Shown here in pieces: positions 12,851-24,945 of a stretch of DNA of 64,000 nucleotides. Source of the DNA: Mermis nigrescens (Eukaryota > Nematoda > Enoplea > Mermithida > Mermithidae); assembly GCA_036768485.1 (NCBI GenBank), contig JAVLUZ010000165.1:868001-932000 (forward strand), given 5' to 3'. The notes beneath the pieces are model-generated. The model did no database searches and was not told the DNA's origin. It was given only the letters and a program-made list of their open reading frames with translations. A program made the translations under genes and the position numbers. How positions within the stretch are numbered: position 1 is the first letter of the stretch; each line of letters starts with the position of its first letter.

Positions 12851-13279
12851 ATTTCAGACCTTTTTTTGCAATTTTTGTCTTCCCTAAAATTTTTGTACGT
12901 CAACAAAGACGGTCCCCAAAAGTCTTGCAAATCGTAATAAATCTTTGCCTAGTAAAAAAAAACTGCGTGTTTCCCTCATTTTTTGCCCAAAAAAGCAAAT
13001 TTTAAAAAAAATTTTAGTGGCTTATTTCCTGAATTCGCATGCTGAGCTTATGACAATTCGTATTCTTAGGGTGTGGAGTTTATAGTTTTGATCCAGGATG
13101 ACTGTTCATACCTCAAAAAACTGCTAAGCTTCCATAAACAATTTTTCGTTTCCCGAAAGGATATGAAAACTGATACTTTTTTTACGTTTTCAGCGATTCT
13201 TTGGCACAAATCAATTGATTCAACCATTCTGGCCATCTATATTTGAATTTCTTCGAATTTTGTGAATTAGTGGCTGCAA

Positions 13280-13556
13280 CCATAGGTGGGCAGCACCGAA
13301 ATTCTTAGGGAGGGGCGAAAAAATATTCAATGGTCAAAAAATAGTCTTAAAAGTGGTCGTATGTGGCAAAAAACAACATTTTTCGACGTATTTCATCGAA
13401 CACTATGCAATGGCATCAAAAAAATCGCTAGAAAAGCAAAAAAAATTCAAAAATTGAATTCTAGGGAGGGTATCTTGATTCCTAGGGGGTGGGTGGTATT
13501 CTAACTTCGGGGGGTTTGCATACCCCCCGGACCTCCTTCCCACGCCCACGTGTGGT
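13280..13556 (+). repeat. F1 repeat in intron 1
   Basis: ATAGGTGGGCAGCACCGAAA at the left and CCTTCCCACGCCCACGTGTG at the right show both F1 ends clearly. The middle has TTTTTCGACGTATTTCATCG. Confidence 0.8.
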
Positions 13557-13599
13557 TGCGACCAGAATAAAATTTGTGACGTACGTATTTTCGTGATTT

Positions 13600-13850
13600 G
13601 CTGCGATAAATACCAGTGGCACCTCCCAGTTTTTTGTTGCTGCCTTAAACAACATTAGAGCCTCTCTAAGTAATTTAAGGCAAAATGAAGACCAGAAATG
13701 TATTGAAATCAAAAATTTCATGCAACAATGCTTGAATATTATCCTAAACTGTGGAATGGCATAGTTCATACGCTATTTAATCATTTACTACTTTTTTAGG
13801 CTATTTGATGCAAGAAAAGCTCTCTGACTTACATCCAATCCAGACCAGCT
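13600..13850 (+). repeat. F4 repeat, decayed
   Basis: Shares with 33680-34020 and 50750-51030 an AGGCAAAATGAAGA-type block and a closing GAAAAGCTCTCTGACTT...CTGACC block. Confidence 0.4.
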
Positions 13851-14083
13851 GACCCTCTGACCGACCATCTGTGTATATATGATAGCGAGCAGACATGTAC
13901 GTCTCTAAATCCCAAATAAATGTGACTTTTTATTGGGGAAAATGATGCAAATTACGAATAAAATCGGAATTCCGTGAAAGTAAAAAATTTATCTCAAAAA
14001 GCGCAAAAATTGGCTAGAAGTTTTCTAGGCTATTTTAGTCCAGAAAAGCTCTATGCCTAACCCCCTCCCATATCGGTCATGGT

Positions 14084-14250
14084 CACACATGGGCGTGGGG
14101 TAGGGGTTAGAGGGTTCGTGCCCTTAGAAGTTGAACCCCCTCCCGCAGACTACTGTAGACCCCAGAATTCTATTTTTAGTAACAGTTTTGGCGACTTACC
14201 CCATCCTGACCCCCAGAATTTGGTTGTTACCCGCGTATGCTTATGCTCTG
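14084..14250 (-). repeat. F2 repeat just upstream of exon 2
   Basis: CACACATGGGCGTGGGGTAG opens the copy, and ACCCCAGAATTCTATTTTTA is in the middle. It ends about 40 bp before the exon 2 splice acceptor. The open frame that runs from 14079 into the exon is therefore repeat-derived in its first part and not coding. Confidence 0.8.
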
Positions 14251-14290
14251 CATCGAAGGTAGCGATTGACTTTTATTATGATTTTTGCAG

Positions 14291-14643
14291 GTATGATTCA
14301 GATTTCTACTTCCCGTACGGTAGCGTTGTACAACGAATGAAGCCAGCGAAAGCGAATTTTGCTGATGAACTCGAAAAATTGATCAGGAAAAAACGAAAGC
14401 TAGTCGCCTGGTTCGTTTCAAATTGCGGGGCTGATAGCTTGAGAGACGATTACGTTCGGGAGTTATCGAAGCACGTACCCGTCGATATTTACGGCACATG
14501 CGGCACTTTAAACTGCTCGAATGATTGCGATCAAATGCTGACCGATGATTACAAATTCTATTTGTCGTTTGAAAACTGTCTTTGCAAAGATTATACGACT
14601 GAAAAATTATTCGATCGGCTGAAAAATTACGTAGTTCCTATCG
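14291..14643 (+). CDS. Alpha-1,3-fucosyltransferase (GT10), exon 2, catalytic core
   Basis: Encodes the end of codon 173 through residue 290 plus one base. It opens with YDSDFYFPYG (174-183). It then has VAWFVSNC (211-218), YVREL (227-231), VDIYGTCG (237-244), YKFYLSFENC (260-269) and DYTTEKLF (273-280). The last two are the GDP-fucose-binding core of GT10 (consensus YKFYLaFENSxCxDYvTEK). All key positions, including the Glu and Asn of FEN and the TEK, are intact. The acceptor TTTTTGCAG and donor GTAAGAA are strong. Ser is replaced by Cys after FEN, and several extra cysteines (242, 248, 252) could form extra disulfides. Confidence 0.95.
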
Positions 14644-14835
14644 GTAAGAAATTTACTTTTCATAATATAATCCGTCTTTTTCTTTGGATTTTTAACGACC
14701 ATGTACAACATGGTGGGAGATCAGTAAGAGAGCATTACCGGACCGACATGGTTTAGTATAAATGCCAAAATAAATTGAAAACCACCTTACTTGACTGTTT
14801 CTAGTCGATTTCAGGCATAAAAAATTATTTCCTCC

Positions 14836-15003
14836 CATAGATGGGCAGCACCCTAATTCGGGGGGTCAGGATGGGGTAAATTGCCAAGAATTATACTAAA
14901 AATAGAATTATCGTGGTCTTCTGTAATGCAAGGGGTTTTTTCAACTTCTGGGAGGATACAAATCAACCCCAAACATTCTCCCCCACACGCCTATGTGTGT
15001 TTC
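14836..15003 (+). repeat. F2 repeat in intron 2
   Basis: TAGATGGGCAGCACCCTAAT at the left, GTCTTCTGTAATGC in the middle and CACACGCCTATGTGTG at the right. Confidence 0.75.
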
Positions 15004-15680
15004 CAGCTGTTTCCGTCCGTAATTTGGTCGTGTTTTCCTTGAATAATTTTTCTTTTTCCTCCGGGAAGTTAGAGCATTGCTGATCGCTATTATCGATATC
15101 ATATACTAAGCTATAGCTTCCTGTAATATGTTTGACTTTTGAGAGGGGTCCTATCCTTTCAATAGCGGTTTTTTCGCTTATTTTATTAGTAAAACGAGTG
15201 GGTTTGATCGTATTAAAATGATTTTTTCTGGATCGATAGTCCTAACCAGACCATATTGCGGATAAAAATTTTTTCTTTTTGTGTTAAATTGAGTGCTTTT
15301 TCTCATATCGTTTCTTTGCGAAAATCTTGATTTTTGAAAGCAGAATTGGTCGTGTAGGCTTAATTAGTGTTATATAATTTGCAAATTATAATTTTATGAT
15401 GAATTATACTGTTCTCGCGTTAAACAAGGTTTACTGTGTTTAGTTATATACGATTTGATAGAACGTTAAAAATTATGTAATGTCCTGGAATTTGAATTTT
15501 TAATTTTGACTTTTCAATGTTTTATCTAATAAATTAGAGATGAGAAATTGAAAATATTTTTAGCAGTATGCACAGAGGCTGATTTAAGCAATTATTCGAT
15601 GGCTTGATTCCTTCGCATACGTATATATTAGGCATTTGTCCATTGTCATTTGTTTGCATTTTATACGATATGAATATATT
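15004..15680. other. Intron sequence, nothing recognised
   Basis: AT-rich, with no repeat family matched and no coding signal. Confidence 0.5.
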
Positions 15681-15686
15681 TCTATA

Positions 15687-16375
15687 GCAAAGAAAAATGC
15701 TCCGATGGAACAAAAAAGATGAATAATTATTAAGGATGTAAAAAGGAGGGGACTAGGAAGAATCTACCTAAAGTTGCAAAATCTGCTAAAAATCACACTT
15801 TCACTAAGCAACGCAAAAAATCGAAGCATATTCTGCGGTTAACAGATTAAAATAAATTTTTAACCATAACAATGATTGAAAAAGCTGTACGTTAGCAGTG
15901 CAGTAGCTATGGAAAAAGATATTGAGTAAGCTAACAGTCTTTCTAAGCCAATTGAATGAAATAGCAAACTTGATGCATCCAAGACATCTGAAGAAATTGT
16001 TGGTTCAAAACAGTAGGAAACGCGTAAGTTGACTTGAAACAGACTAAATGTAGGTACACTAGCGTGCCCGTAAGGATTGTGTGCACTAATGAATCGGACC
16101 CTGCTTTGCTTGCTATAATGCTCATAACAAAATAAAACCACTTTAAATACAATACCACTTAATTTTCTATCAAACAAGATACAAAGCTAGTCAGCGTTGC
16201 TACTTGCCAGCAATTTTAAAAGAATAAACATTATAGATTTCGTTTATACACTTATACACTCTTATCTAAAACTGTGAAAATTATTTAAAAAGACACTTTT
16301 TTAGATGCCGCAGAATATACTTCGATTTTTTGCGTTGCATAGAGAAAGTGTGATTTTTAGCAGATTAGTACCCTA
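15687..16375. mobile_element. Small palindromic element, copy at the left end of the large palindrome
   Basis: The terminal repeats are 15750-15838 and 16310-16368. The interior shares about 300 bp with copy 1 (AACAGATTAAAATAAAT, ACGCGTAAGTTGACTTGAAA). The right terminus is truncated where the large arm starts. Confidence 0.7.
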
Positions 16376-19150
16376 CTTTTAATTAGCATGATTTGAGTAC
16401 AGCATTCAGTAAACACATACAGTAACATGCCACAATAATGACAGCAGTCCAAGAACGATGAAAACAATATTGTTCTTAACATCAGCATTATCCTTTTTAA
16501 ACAAGACAACCTTACATTATTTAAACAGATCAAAGTTTTTCAGCATAAACTTCACGCAAATATCAAGTGTAAGGAACACTAACGCTCAGATTTAGAAGTA
16601 AAATAAATTTGTAGTATAAACTACATATTAAAAACAAATGAATAGTGCAAACTTTGCACAATTACTGGGTGTATAGAAAACTAGAAGTCAGATTCCCAAT
16701 TCTGATTTTACGTAGAACATTTTGAAAAAAAATCAAGCTTCTGCAAAGCTCTAGAACTAAAGTTAATATGCAGTGTAAACTTTACACAACCGCAGAGTGC
16801 AAATACGATTCTAGTCGGATTCGTAATTCTAATATAAGTATGATATTATGATTACGATTTATGAAAAAATTGAGTCTCACAATGATCCGAGAACAAGTAA
16901 TCATCACTTGTGAACTACTTTACACCACTGTTAAGTGTAAGCAAACGCGCTCAACTGGCGTATCACATTTGACTCCTGGTACATTTTCAGACTTTAGAAA
17001 AAATCAAGCTTCTGCAAGGCTCTAGAACTAAAGTTAATATGCAGTGTAAACTTTACACAACCACAGATTGTAAAGAAAATTTCAGTCGGATTCGTAATTC
17101 AGATATTACTCTGTATTATGATCATTATTTATTGAAAAAGTAAGTCTCCACAATAGCCCAAAGACAAATAAATATCAGATTTAAACCACTCTACACCACT
17201 GTTGAGTGCAAACAGATTGGCGTATCTCACTTGGTTTTTGGTTCATTTTTAGACTTGAGATCATGTCCAGACTCATAACCCAGAACTTGGCAGAAAAAAC
17301 ACGACAGAAAAACATTTAACTCCCCTATTTTTTGACTTTACACCTCCTGACAAAGCTAGATATTGATGTAAACAAACGCATTTCGCTGTGACGCGTACCC
17401 CATAGGAAGTACTTTATTTTTATCCTATTCGACCTCGCCCGACTTCTGAACAGAGAAAGAGCGAACAAAAAAAATGGACAAACACGTATTTTCCACTGTC
17501 CACCACATTCTTAACTTTAAAAATCTGAACCTGACGCCCCATTGAGTGTAAGTAAATTCAGTTCGGGCCAGTTAGTAGCTCTTTGATTGTAGTACGTTTG
17601 TATGTGCCAAACTTATGTTCCGTAAAATATTTGATGCGATTTACCCATCAATATACGAAAAAAAACCTGTTTTTTCGCCCGGTTAACACCTCAGATTTCG
17701 AACTTTACACCCCCATACACAACTCAAAATTACGTTTTTTTGAACGCGGCTTGCATCAACGTGTAGCTCTTAAAAGTTACTTTATTTCTATTATATATAA
17801 TTTATCTCAACTTAAAGCCGGAAAAGTTGGCAGAGAAATTTTAGACAAAACCTGTTTTTTCACTCATTCATTAGAGTGTAAATTTAAACCCCTGGTACTA
17901 ACTGCGTATTGATTGTAGAAAAGTTTTCTGGTAAGAACAAGATAGCCCTTTATCCGTAGTACATTTCTGTCAGAAAAAATTTCCTAAAATTCATAACCGG
18001 AGTTGTTGGCAGACATAAACAAGTCGAAAACTCGAACAAAATGTGTCTTTTCACACCCAGATTTTTGCGCTCTTTACACTCCCATCCGAGAACTAAGGCG
18101 AAATTCGAAAAACAAAAAGGTGTCATCTGCAGAACCGAAATAGATGAATAAGTCAAATGAAGTGCATGGTTTGGTTAAAAGAATTAAAAATATGAAAGAG
18201 CCAGTACTCAGGAGATTTTAAGCCATTATTCTTTTTTTAAACCCACATGCAAGAACGAATACGTGTCAGCCACTGCACCAACTCAACATATCGGCGGATT
18301 TCAGCTTGATTATACTATTTTGAAAAATATTCATAATTCTAATGAAGTTTAAGAATAGTGCATTTATGATAATAAAAATAATTATTCATTAAAGACGAGT
18401 CAAAAACCTCTGAAATAAGAAAAATCTGATCAAACAATATGTAATACAGAATTATCTATCGGCATCAGAAAATAGATGTATAATTCAAAGTTCACCTCTT
18501 CCTATCACAACGAACACTGGCTGTGGAAAAGTTTAGATGTCAGATTCGTTATTCTGACCTTGCGGAGAACATTTTTTCAAAAAAATTTATCATTCACGAA
18601 GCTCTAAACGGAAAAAATTTTTTTAGTGTAAAGTTTACACTTGCACTAATAGCACAATATTGATTGTAAAGAAACAAAATAAATTTTTAAAGTGTAACGC
18701 TTAGGACGAGGCACATTTTAAAGATAATTGCCACGTTCTGTCTACCAAGTGGAGAATAAACCAGGGAAAAAATATTCTTTTGTCTTAGACTGTTTGCAAT
18801 AAACCGCCTCTAAATTTGAAAATATTACTTTGAAAAAATGCATCCCAAGATTATAACTGTCTACCTTTTGAAACCAATCAGACTGCATCGAATGTAAAAC
18901 TGACTTAGATATGCCTGTACATATGAAAACAGTAAAAAACCGTCTAATATACAACCCTGTGCAACAACTAATGAGTGTAAAGAAATTTTAAGACCAGATT
19001 CTTTCCTACTAATCAGGCAAAACATTGATAAAAATTGGCCCTTCGCCGATTATTTGAATTTTCGGTGTAAACTTTACACACTCATGAATAGATCGGTATT
19101 GAGTGTAAAGAAACAAGGGAGTCCTAAGTTTTTTTACTATCTACCTGTTA
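16371..19150 (+). repeat. Left arm of the large palindrome
   Basis: Holds about fifteen GTGTAAA/TTTACAC sites. Some are perfect palindromes, GTGTAAACTTTACAC (16768, 17044, 19070), commonly within TTGAGTGTAAA or AGTGTAAACTTTACACAACC. They are spaced roughly 60-250 bp apart. Confidence 0.75.
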
Positions 19151-19302
19151 AAAAAACCGCACCTCCCAGATGTGTGCCATATAGCTGTGAGGGGGAGAGG
19201 ACATATGTGGGGTACCCAAGTATATTATAGGTACGCGCTAACGTGCTACCTATGATATGCCATTCACTTTGAAATGATATACAAACATTATGTCGATTAA
19301 TC

Positions 19303-19500
19303 TACAGTCAGTTTCATTTAACTTTGAGGTTTTTGAAAAAACTTAAAGTGACTATAAAAGTGTTCTAAAATAATTAAGTATATTTGATATTCTACTGCAT
19401 GTCGAGTCACATAAGGTGTATGCCACAGTTAGGCCGCATTAATGTGTTAAAAATTCAAAACGGTTCTGTAGCCTGATTTTTGTTGGAAATCTCAGGAGAA
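19303..19500 (+). mobile_element. Partial TAGTCTGTTTCA element at the palindrome centre
   Basis: The left end CAGTCAGTTTCATTTAACTT and the body are present. The right end is missing. It lies in the non-palindromic spacer, so it either inserted after the palindrome formed or marks the joint. Confidence 0.6.
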
Positions 19501-19639
19501 AAGCGCAGCTTTGTTCTCGATGAGATTTCGGTTTAAATTGTGTTTGTGGTAATTGTCTGATTGGCGCTAAGTTACAAAGCGTCATCATAGGTAGCGCGAT
19601 AGCGCTACCAATAATACACTTGGCCATCCTTTTTTCTTA

Positions 19640-22504
19640 TATGTTTATCACAGCGAGTGCGAAATTTGTGTCCCCCCTCACAGAGCATCAACGGCACACA
19701 TCTGAGAGGTGCGGTTTCTTCCAATCAATGGATAATTAAAAAATTTGATGCTCGACTTTTTTGTTTACACTCAATACCGAGTTGGCAATGAGTGTGTAAA
19801 GTGTAAACCGAAAAATCAAATAATTTGCGGAGGGCCAACTTTTTTAAAAAAATGTTGCACCTGAGCTGTAGATTACGAATCTGACCTTAAAATTTCTTTA
19901 GACTCAATGGTTGTTGCACAAAATTGTAAAGTATACGGGTTTTTAACTCTTTGCGTGTTTTCAGCTTATCTAACTCAATTTTGGTTTCTGTGCAGTCCAA
20001 TTGGTTTTTTAATGTAGAGGGTTACAATATCTCAAGGACCAATTTTTTTCTTTTAATTCAACACTTCTTGATCTGTGATCGTTCTAGTGTAAAGGCTTCG
20101 AGATGAAAGACAAAATTTATTCAGCTACTCCGCGAAATATCATATGTTCCTATATGTCGCCATAATAAAAAAACCTGCAGCGTAATAAGTATAGGACGTT
20201 GTTTGAAAGTAGGGAAATGATTTCAGATTTTTATCTATTGTCCACAATACAGCGAAATCATGAGTGACTAAGTATTAAAATCCACCCATATGTTGAGTTC
20301 CTGCAAGTGGCTGACGTATCCGTTTTCGCATGTGGATTTAAAAGAAGATTAATGGTTTCAAATCTTCTGAATACTGACTTTTCATTTTCTTACTTCTTTT
20401 GGCGAAACCATGCACTTCATTTGACTTATTCATCCATTTAGGTTAAGTAATCCGCTGGCTTCTTCAATTATCGTTTTGTAAAACTCCAAATGTATGTTTA
20501 CTGTTTTATTTTAGGGTCAGTATTTAATCTTAGGTAGCACTTCAGCGTGTAACTATAATATACTTGGGTACCCCCAACACCTGTGCACCCCCTACAGCTA
20601 TAACGGGACACATCTGGGAGATGCACTTTTTTTCTAAATAAAGATAATTCAAAAAATTTCCGGCCTATTTTTTTAGTTTTTTACAGACTCAAAACTAACT
20701 GTGTAAAGAAGGTGTAAAGTGTTGGCGTAACATTATGACATCTAGCGAATTTCGGGTTTATTTTTGCCGGGCTTGTTGACAACTCAGTGTTGACTCTTCA
20801 AAGAATTTAATAGCATGGATTTGTAGAGGAAGGGATTTCCCCGATGACATTTTTTTGTTTTTTGAGTTTAGGTCTAGTTTCTGAATGGGAGTGTAAAGAG
20901 TGCGAAAATTTGGGGGTGAAAAGACACATTTTGGTCGAGTTTTCGACTTGTTTATGTCTGCCAACAACTCCAATTATGAGTTTTAAGTAATTTTTTTCCG
21001 GAAGAAATGTACTACGAATCAAGGGCTATCTTGTGCTTAATAGCAAACTTTTCTACAATCAATATGCATTTAGTACTAGGGGTTTAAACTTTAAACTGTA
21101 GTAGATGAGTAGAAAAACAGATTTTGTCCAAGATTTCCCTGCCAAGTTTTTCAATTACGAGTTGGGATGAATTAAATGAACAAGAAATAAAGCAGCTTTA
21201 AAGGGCTTCACGGCAAAGCAAGCTGCGTTCAAAAAACTTAAGATTGAGTTGTTCATGGGGGTGTAAAGTTAAAAATCTGAGGTGTAAAATGGGCGAAAAA
21301 GCAGGTTTTTCTCGTATTTTGATTGGTAAATCATATCAAATATTTTGCGAAACATAGGTTTGGCACATACAAACATGCTACAATCAAAGGGCTACAAATT
21401 AGCTCTAACCGAATTTATTTACACTTTTTTTCATCACTTTCTCTCTTTAGAAGTCTGACGAGTTCGAAAAAGATAAAAATAAAGCACTTTCTATAGGGAA
21501 CGCGTCTCGCCAAATTGCATTTGTTTACATCAATATTTAGCTTTTTAAGTGAGGTGTAAAGTTAAAAAAATGGGGGAGTTAGACGTGTTTCTGTCTTGTT
21601 GTTTTCTGCTAAGTTCTCGTTATGAGTCTGGACATAATCTCAAGTCTAAAAATGAACGAGAAACCAAATGTTATACGCCAATTTGTTTGCACTCAAGAGT
21701 GGTGTGAAGTAGTTTACATCTGATATTTATTTGTCCTCGGGCCATTGTGGAGACTTAATTTTTTCATAAATATTGATCGTAATATCAGAGTAATATCAGA
21801 ATTACGAATCTGCCTGAAATTTTCTTTACACTCTGTTGATGTGTAAACTTTACACAGCATATTATCTTTAGTTCTAGAGCCTTGCAGAAGCTTGATTTTT
21901 TCTAAAGTCTAAAAATGGACAAGGAATTAAATGTGAGAATTAATTCGCTTACACTCAACACTGGTGTAAAATAGTTAACAACTGATGTTTATTTGTTCTC
22001 GGGTTATTGTGAAGACTCAATTTTTTCATAAATCTTAATCGTAATATCAGAGTAATATTAGAATTACGAATACGACTAAAATCTGCTTTACACTCTGTGG
22101 TTGTGTAAAGTTTACACTGCGTATTAACTTTAGTTAAAGAGCTTTGCGGGAGCTTAATTTTTTTCAAAATGTTCGACGTGAAATCAGAACTGGGAATCTG
22201 ACTGTTAGTTATCTCTACATCTAGTGGTTGTGTAAAATTTGCACTATTCATTTGTTGTTAACGTGTATTTTATATTACAAATTTATTTTACTTCCAAATC
22301 TGAGCGTTGGTGTTCCTTACACTTGGCGTAAAGCTTATGCTGAAAAACTTTGATCTGTCTAAATAAGGTAATGTTGTCTTGTTTAAAAAGGATAATGCTG
22401 ATGTTAAGAACAATATTGTCTTCTGCGTTCTTGGACTGCTGTCATTATTGTGGCATGTTACTGAAGGTGTTTACTGACTGATGTACTCAAATCATACTAA
22501 TTAA
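19640..22504 (-). repeat. Right arm of the large palindrome
   Basis: Mirror of the left arm with substitutions and a few extra blocks (for example about 20460-20760). GTGTAAA sites keep their mirrored places, for example GTGTAAACTTTACACAG near 21840 and GTGTAAAGTTTACACTGC near 22103. Confidence 0.75.
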
Positions 22505-23181
22505 AAGTAGAGTACTAGCAAAGAAAAATGCTGTGATGGAACAAGAAAGATGGATATGCTCGAATTTTTTCATTGCTGAGGATGTGAAAGGAGGAAAATA
22601 GGAAACATTTTCCTATATGCGCTGAAGCCATAGGAATGTGCTAAACAGTTTGACTTTCACTAAACAATGCAAAAATCGAAGTGTACTCTGAGGCCTATGC
22701 TCGTTTCTGCAGATTTTCCGTAGTAATTTCGATTATGATGGCGAGTATTTTGATTACTTTATTATGGAAAATTTAAAAATATTTTTTGTGGTTTTTCAAG
22801 AAAACTATTGAGTTGGCCATGTAGGTGTAATGTTTACACTATTATCTTACACTCCAGAGTAACGTGGAAGGTCAAGATTTCATTGATTTCATTAAATAAA
22901 TAATACATTGATTATTTAATAGTCATGAAAGTGTCTTCATTGCTCTTTTGCGAAACACCGAAATACGCATTGTGACCACAACCTCATTTTTCACAGGCCG
23001 CCGAATATACTTCGATTTCTGCGTTTTTTTAGGGGAAATCTAACTGTTTAGCACATTCCTGGCTTCTGCGCATATAGGGGAATTTTCCCTATACCCTCCT
23101 TTTACATCCTTAGCAATGAAGAAATTCACGTATATTCATCTTTTTTGTTCGATCAGCATTTTTCCTTGCTATTAGTACATA
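22505..23181. mobile_element. Small palindromic element at the right end of the large palindrome
   Basis: Inverted ends of about 185 bp (22505-22700 and 22997-23181) around a 300-bp interior unlike that of copy 1. One end is AAAATGCTGTGATGGAACAA and the other is its mirrored form. Confidence 0.65.
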
Positions 23182-23628
23182 TACATGTCTATTTTTTGAA
23201 CTAGTGTTTGAAGATTGGAGTGCTTGTACAGCAATTACATTCAAAAACACGAAAAGTAGTTTTTAAGGTGAGGACTATAGTTGTACATGTTCGGACCATA
23301 TTCGTCTGAAGGCAGCTTTCTGTGGTAAAAATGTCACAGTCTACTTGTTCCTAACTATACATACTCGATTTTATCTCTTATTCGCTAGCCTGTCAAAAAG
23401 TGTTTGGTGGGTATAACTCTTTTCAAAGTCATGTGTAATAAAGATAAGCGAAATTTAAATTTCATGTATGGTATCTAGCTATCATAATTTACAAGGTATG
23501 TTTGGTTATAGGTGGATTATGCACATGTTTATCAGTGAATTTTGATATTGATTGCCCGTATTAAAGTTATTGGAACTGCTTATGCTCCCCTTTTTACTCT
23601 TTGAACAAACACAAACATTTAACTCAAG
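23182..23628. other. Intron sequence, nothing recognised
   Basis: No repeats or coding signal that I can support between the two large elements. Confidence 0.45.
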
Positions 23629-23639
23629 CCCGGTTCAGA

Positions 23640-23835
23640 AATAAAAGTCGGCGATATCGCCGATTTTTGTCGGCGATAGTCGGGAAAGTCGCCGATATCG
23701 CCGACAAAAATAGGGAAAGTTTGCAATATTGCCGACGAAAGTCGAGGAAGTCGGCGATTTTGCCGACTAAAAATCGGGAAAATTGTAAGAATCGGCTATA
23801 TCGCCGACAAAATTCGGGAAAGTCGGCATTAGGTA
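23640..23835 (+). repeat. Left palindromic-unit array (CGGCGATATCGCCG)
   Basis: Six to seven imperfect units. Centres vary (GATATCGCC, GATTTTGCC, GATAGTCGG), mostly keeping the stem. Confidence 0.85.
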
Positions 23836-23921
23836 CAAATGAAGAGCACAACAGATTACAAACCAACTAAAATCAAGGAAATACGGTATAATGTGTCAGA
23901 GATGTATGTCATTGCTAAGCC

Positions 23922-24240
23922 TAGTGTTGGCAAAACGTTCCAAAAACATTATCCTTCCCGTTCTCGTTAATGATACTCACTTTTCGTTCCGTTAACGATA
24001 GTTGAATTTATTCCGAAACTAATATCGTTCCTATTTTCGTTAATGACAGCTGCATATCGTTCTGTAAACGATAATTGATATCGTTCCTGAAATATTTTCG
24101 TTCTTGTTCTCCTTAACGATGATCAATTATCGTTCGGTTAACAATAAATTGAGCCGTTCAAAAACTTTTTGTATTCCCGTTCCCGTTAACGATGGTCATT
24201 TATTGTTCATTAAGGATCAATTAAATCGTTCCATGGCATT
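23922..24240 (-). mobile_element. hAT-like end with GTTAACGATAATTGAT subterminal repeats
   Basis: The terminus TAGTGTTGGCAAAACGTTCC has the hAT form (C/T)AGTGTTGG. It is followed by at least five repeats of a CGTTC(C/T)GTTAACGATAATTGAT-type unit of about 50-70 bp. It lies on the 3' side of the hAT transposase fragment, so it is plausibly that element's end. Confidence 0.65.
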
Positions 24241-24407
24241 TTCCATCAAAATTTGTTTCGTTTATTGAGTACATGCATTATTTTGTCATTGTTGACGTCG
24301 TTGCAAAAATCTACTAATTTGTGTAAGTGACACATACACCATACACATTAGATGTTTTCTTCACTGTTATGTAGACAACGAAAAGAATAAAAAAGCATAA
24401 GAATTAG

Positions 24408-24638
24408 CTAGACATAAGATAAGCTTTTTGAAAACAGAAATGCCGAATCCAGGCGAAAGAAAATTTCGCTTACCAAACCTTTGTTGCTAAGATTGTGGCG
24501 CTTCTTATCAAGTATAAAAGCCGCCCGACTAAAGACTCTTTCACACGGTGCTAATGTGGCTGTAACTGCAAGCACCGATATGGCAATTGTGTATAGATTC
24601 GGAAAAGCTGCTTTTTTCCTTCCAAAAGGAGAGCACAT
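24408..24638 (-). pseudogene. hAT transposase, C-terminal dimerisation domain fragment
   Basis: A 76-codon open frame ends at a natural stop. It contains the hAT dimerisation pattern: FPNLYTIAISVLAVTATLAP, then CERVFSRAAFI, then KKRHNLSNKGL. This corresponds to the family's (S/C)ERxFS...kR..L signature, which mediates transposase dimers. Everything N-terminal (BED zinc finger, catalytic triad) is missing: upstream the sequence runs into an F1 copy at about 24700. It is a truncated, inactive copy. Its stop codon lies 170 bp from the subterminal repeats, as expected for the 3' end of a hAT element. Confidence 0.8.
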
Positions 24639-24699
24639 TGAAATATTGTTAATATAGCGTTAGCGATCTATCTGAAACATGAAAAACAATTTAGCCATT

Positions 24700-24945
24700 A
24701 AATAATTCATAAACCAGCGTGGGCAGGCTGGATATATCTCTCGGGCTGATAGATATACAATACCCCCAGAATTCGAGTTTTTGATTTTCTGTTGTTGTTT
24801 TTTTAGCGATTTTTTGATGCCAATGGATAGACCTCGACGAGAAACGTTGAAAAATGGTGTTTTGTTCGCCATAGAACCGCTTTTTAGACCGTTTTTGACC
24901 TTTAAAAAATTTTGCAGCCCCCTCAGAATTTTGGTGCTGCCCGCT
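24700..24945 (-). repeat. F1 repeat, minus orientation, back to back with the next
   Basis: AATACCCCCAGAATTCGAGT, TGATGCCAATGGATAGACCT and TTTTGGTGCTGCCCGCTTAT. It meets the following F1 copy head to head at about 24945. Confidence 0.8.

Larger units (their letters stand above)
15687..23181. mobile_element. Large palindromic (foldback-like) element in intron 2 of the fucosyltransferase
   Basis: The outer ends are inverted: AGCAAAGAAAAATGCTCCGA at 15687 and, reading inwards on the other strand from 23181, TAGCAAGGAAAAATGCTGAT. Inside, 16371-19150 and 19640-22504 are imperfect reverse complements over nearly their full length. Landmarks are TAGTACCCTACTTTTAATTA against TAATTAAAAGTAGAGTACTA, and CAAATGAAGTGCATGGTTTG against its mirror near 20408-20425. 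The centre is near 19.4 kb. No transposase is visible; open frames such as 17583-17912 have counterparts on the other arm and no motifs. Both arms are full of GTGTAAA sites. It could be a non-autonomous foldback, a giant MITE, or two oppositely oriented copies. Confidence 0.75.

Noticed and set aside
14079..14290. Upstream extension of fucosyltransferase exon 2
   Set aside because: The frame is open but consists of an F2 repeat, and the TTTTTGCAG acceptor at 14290 gives the family sequence when joined to exon 1.
17583..17912. 109-codon frame in the palindrome arm
   Set aside because: No motifs, and the mirrored sequence at about 21050-21420 does not conserve it as a clean frame.
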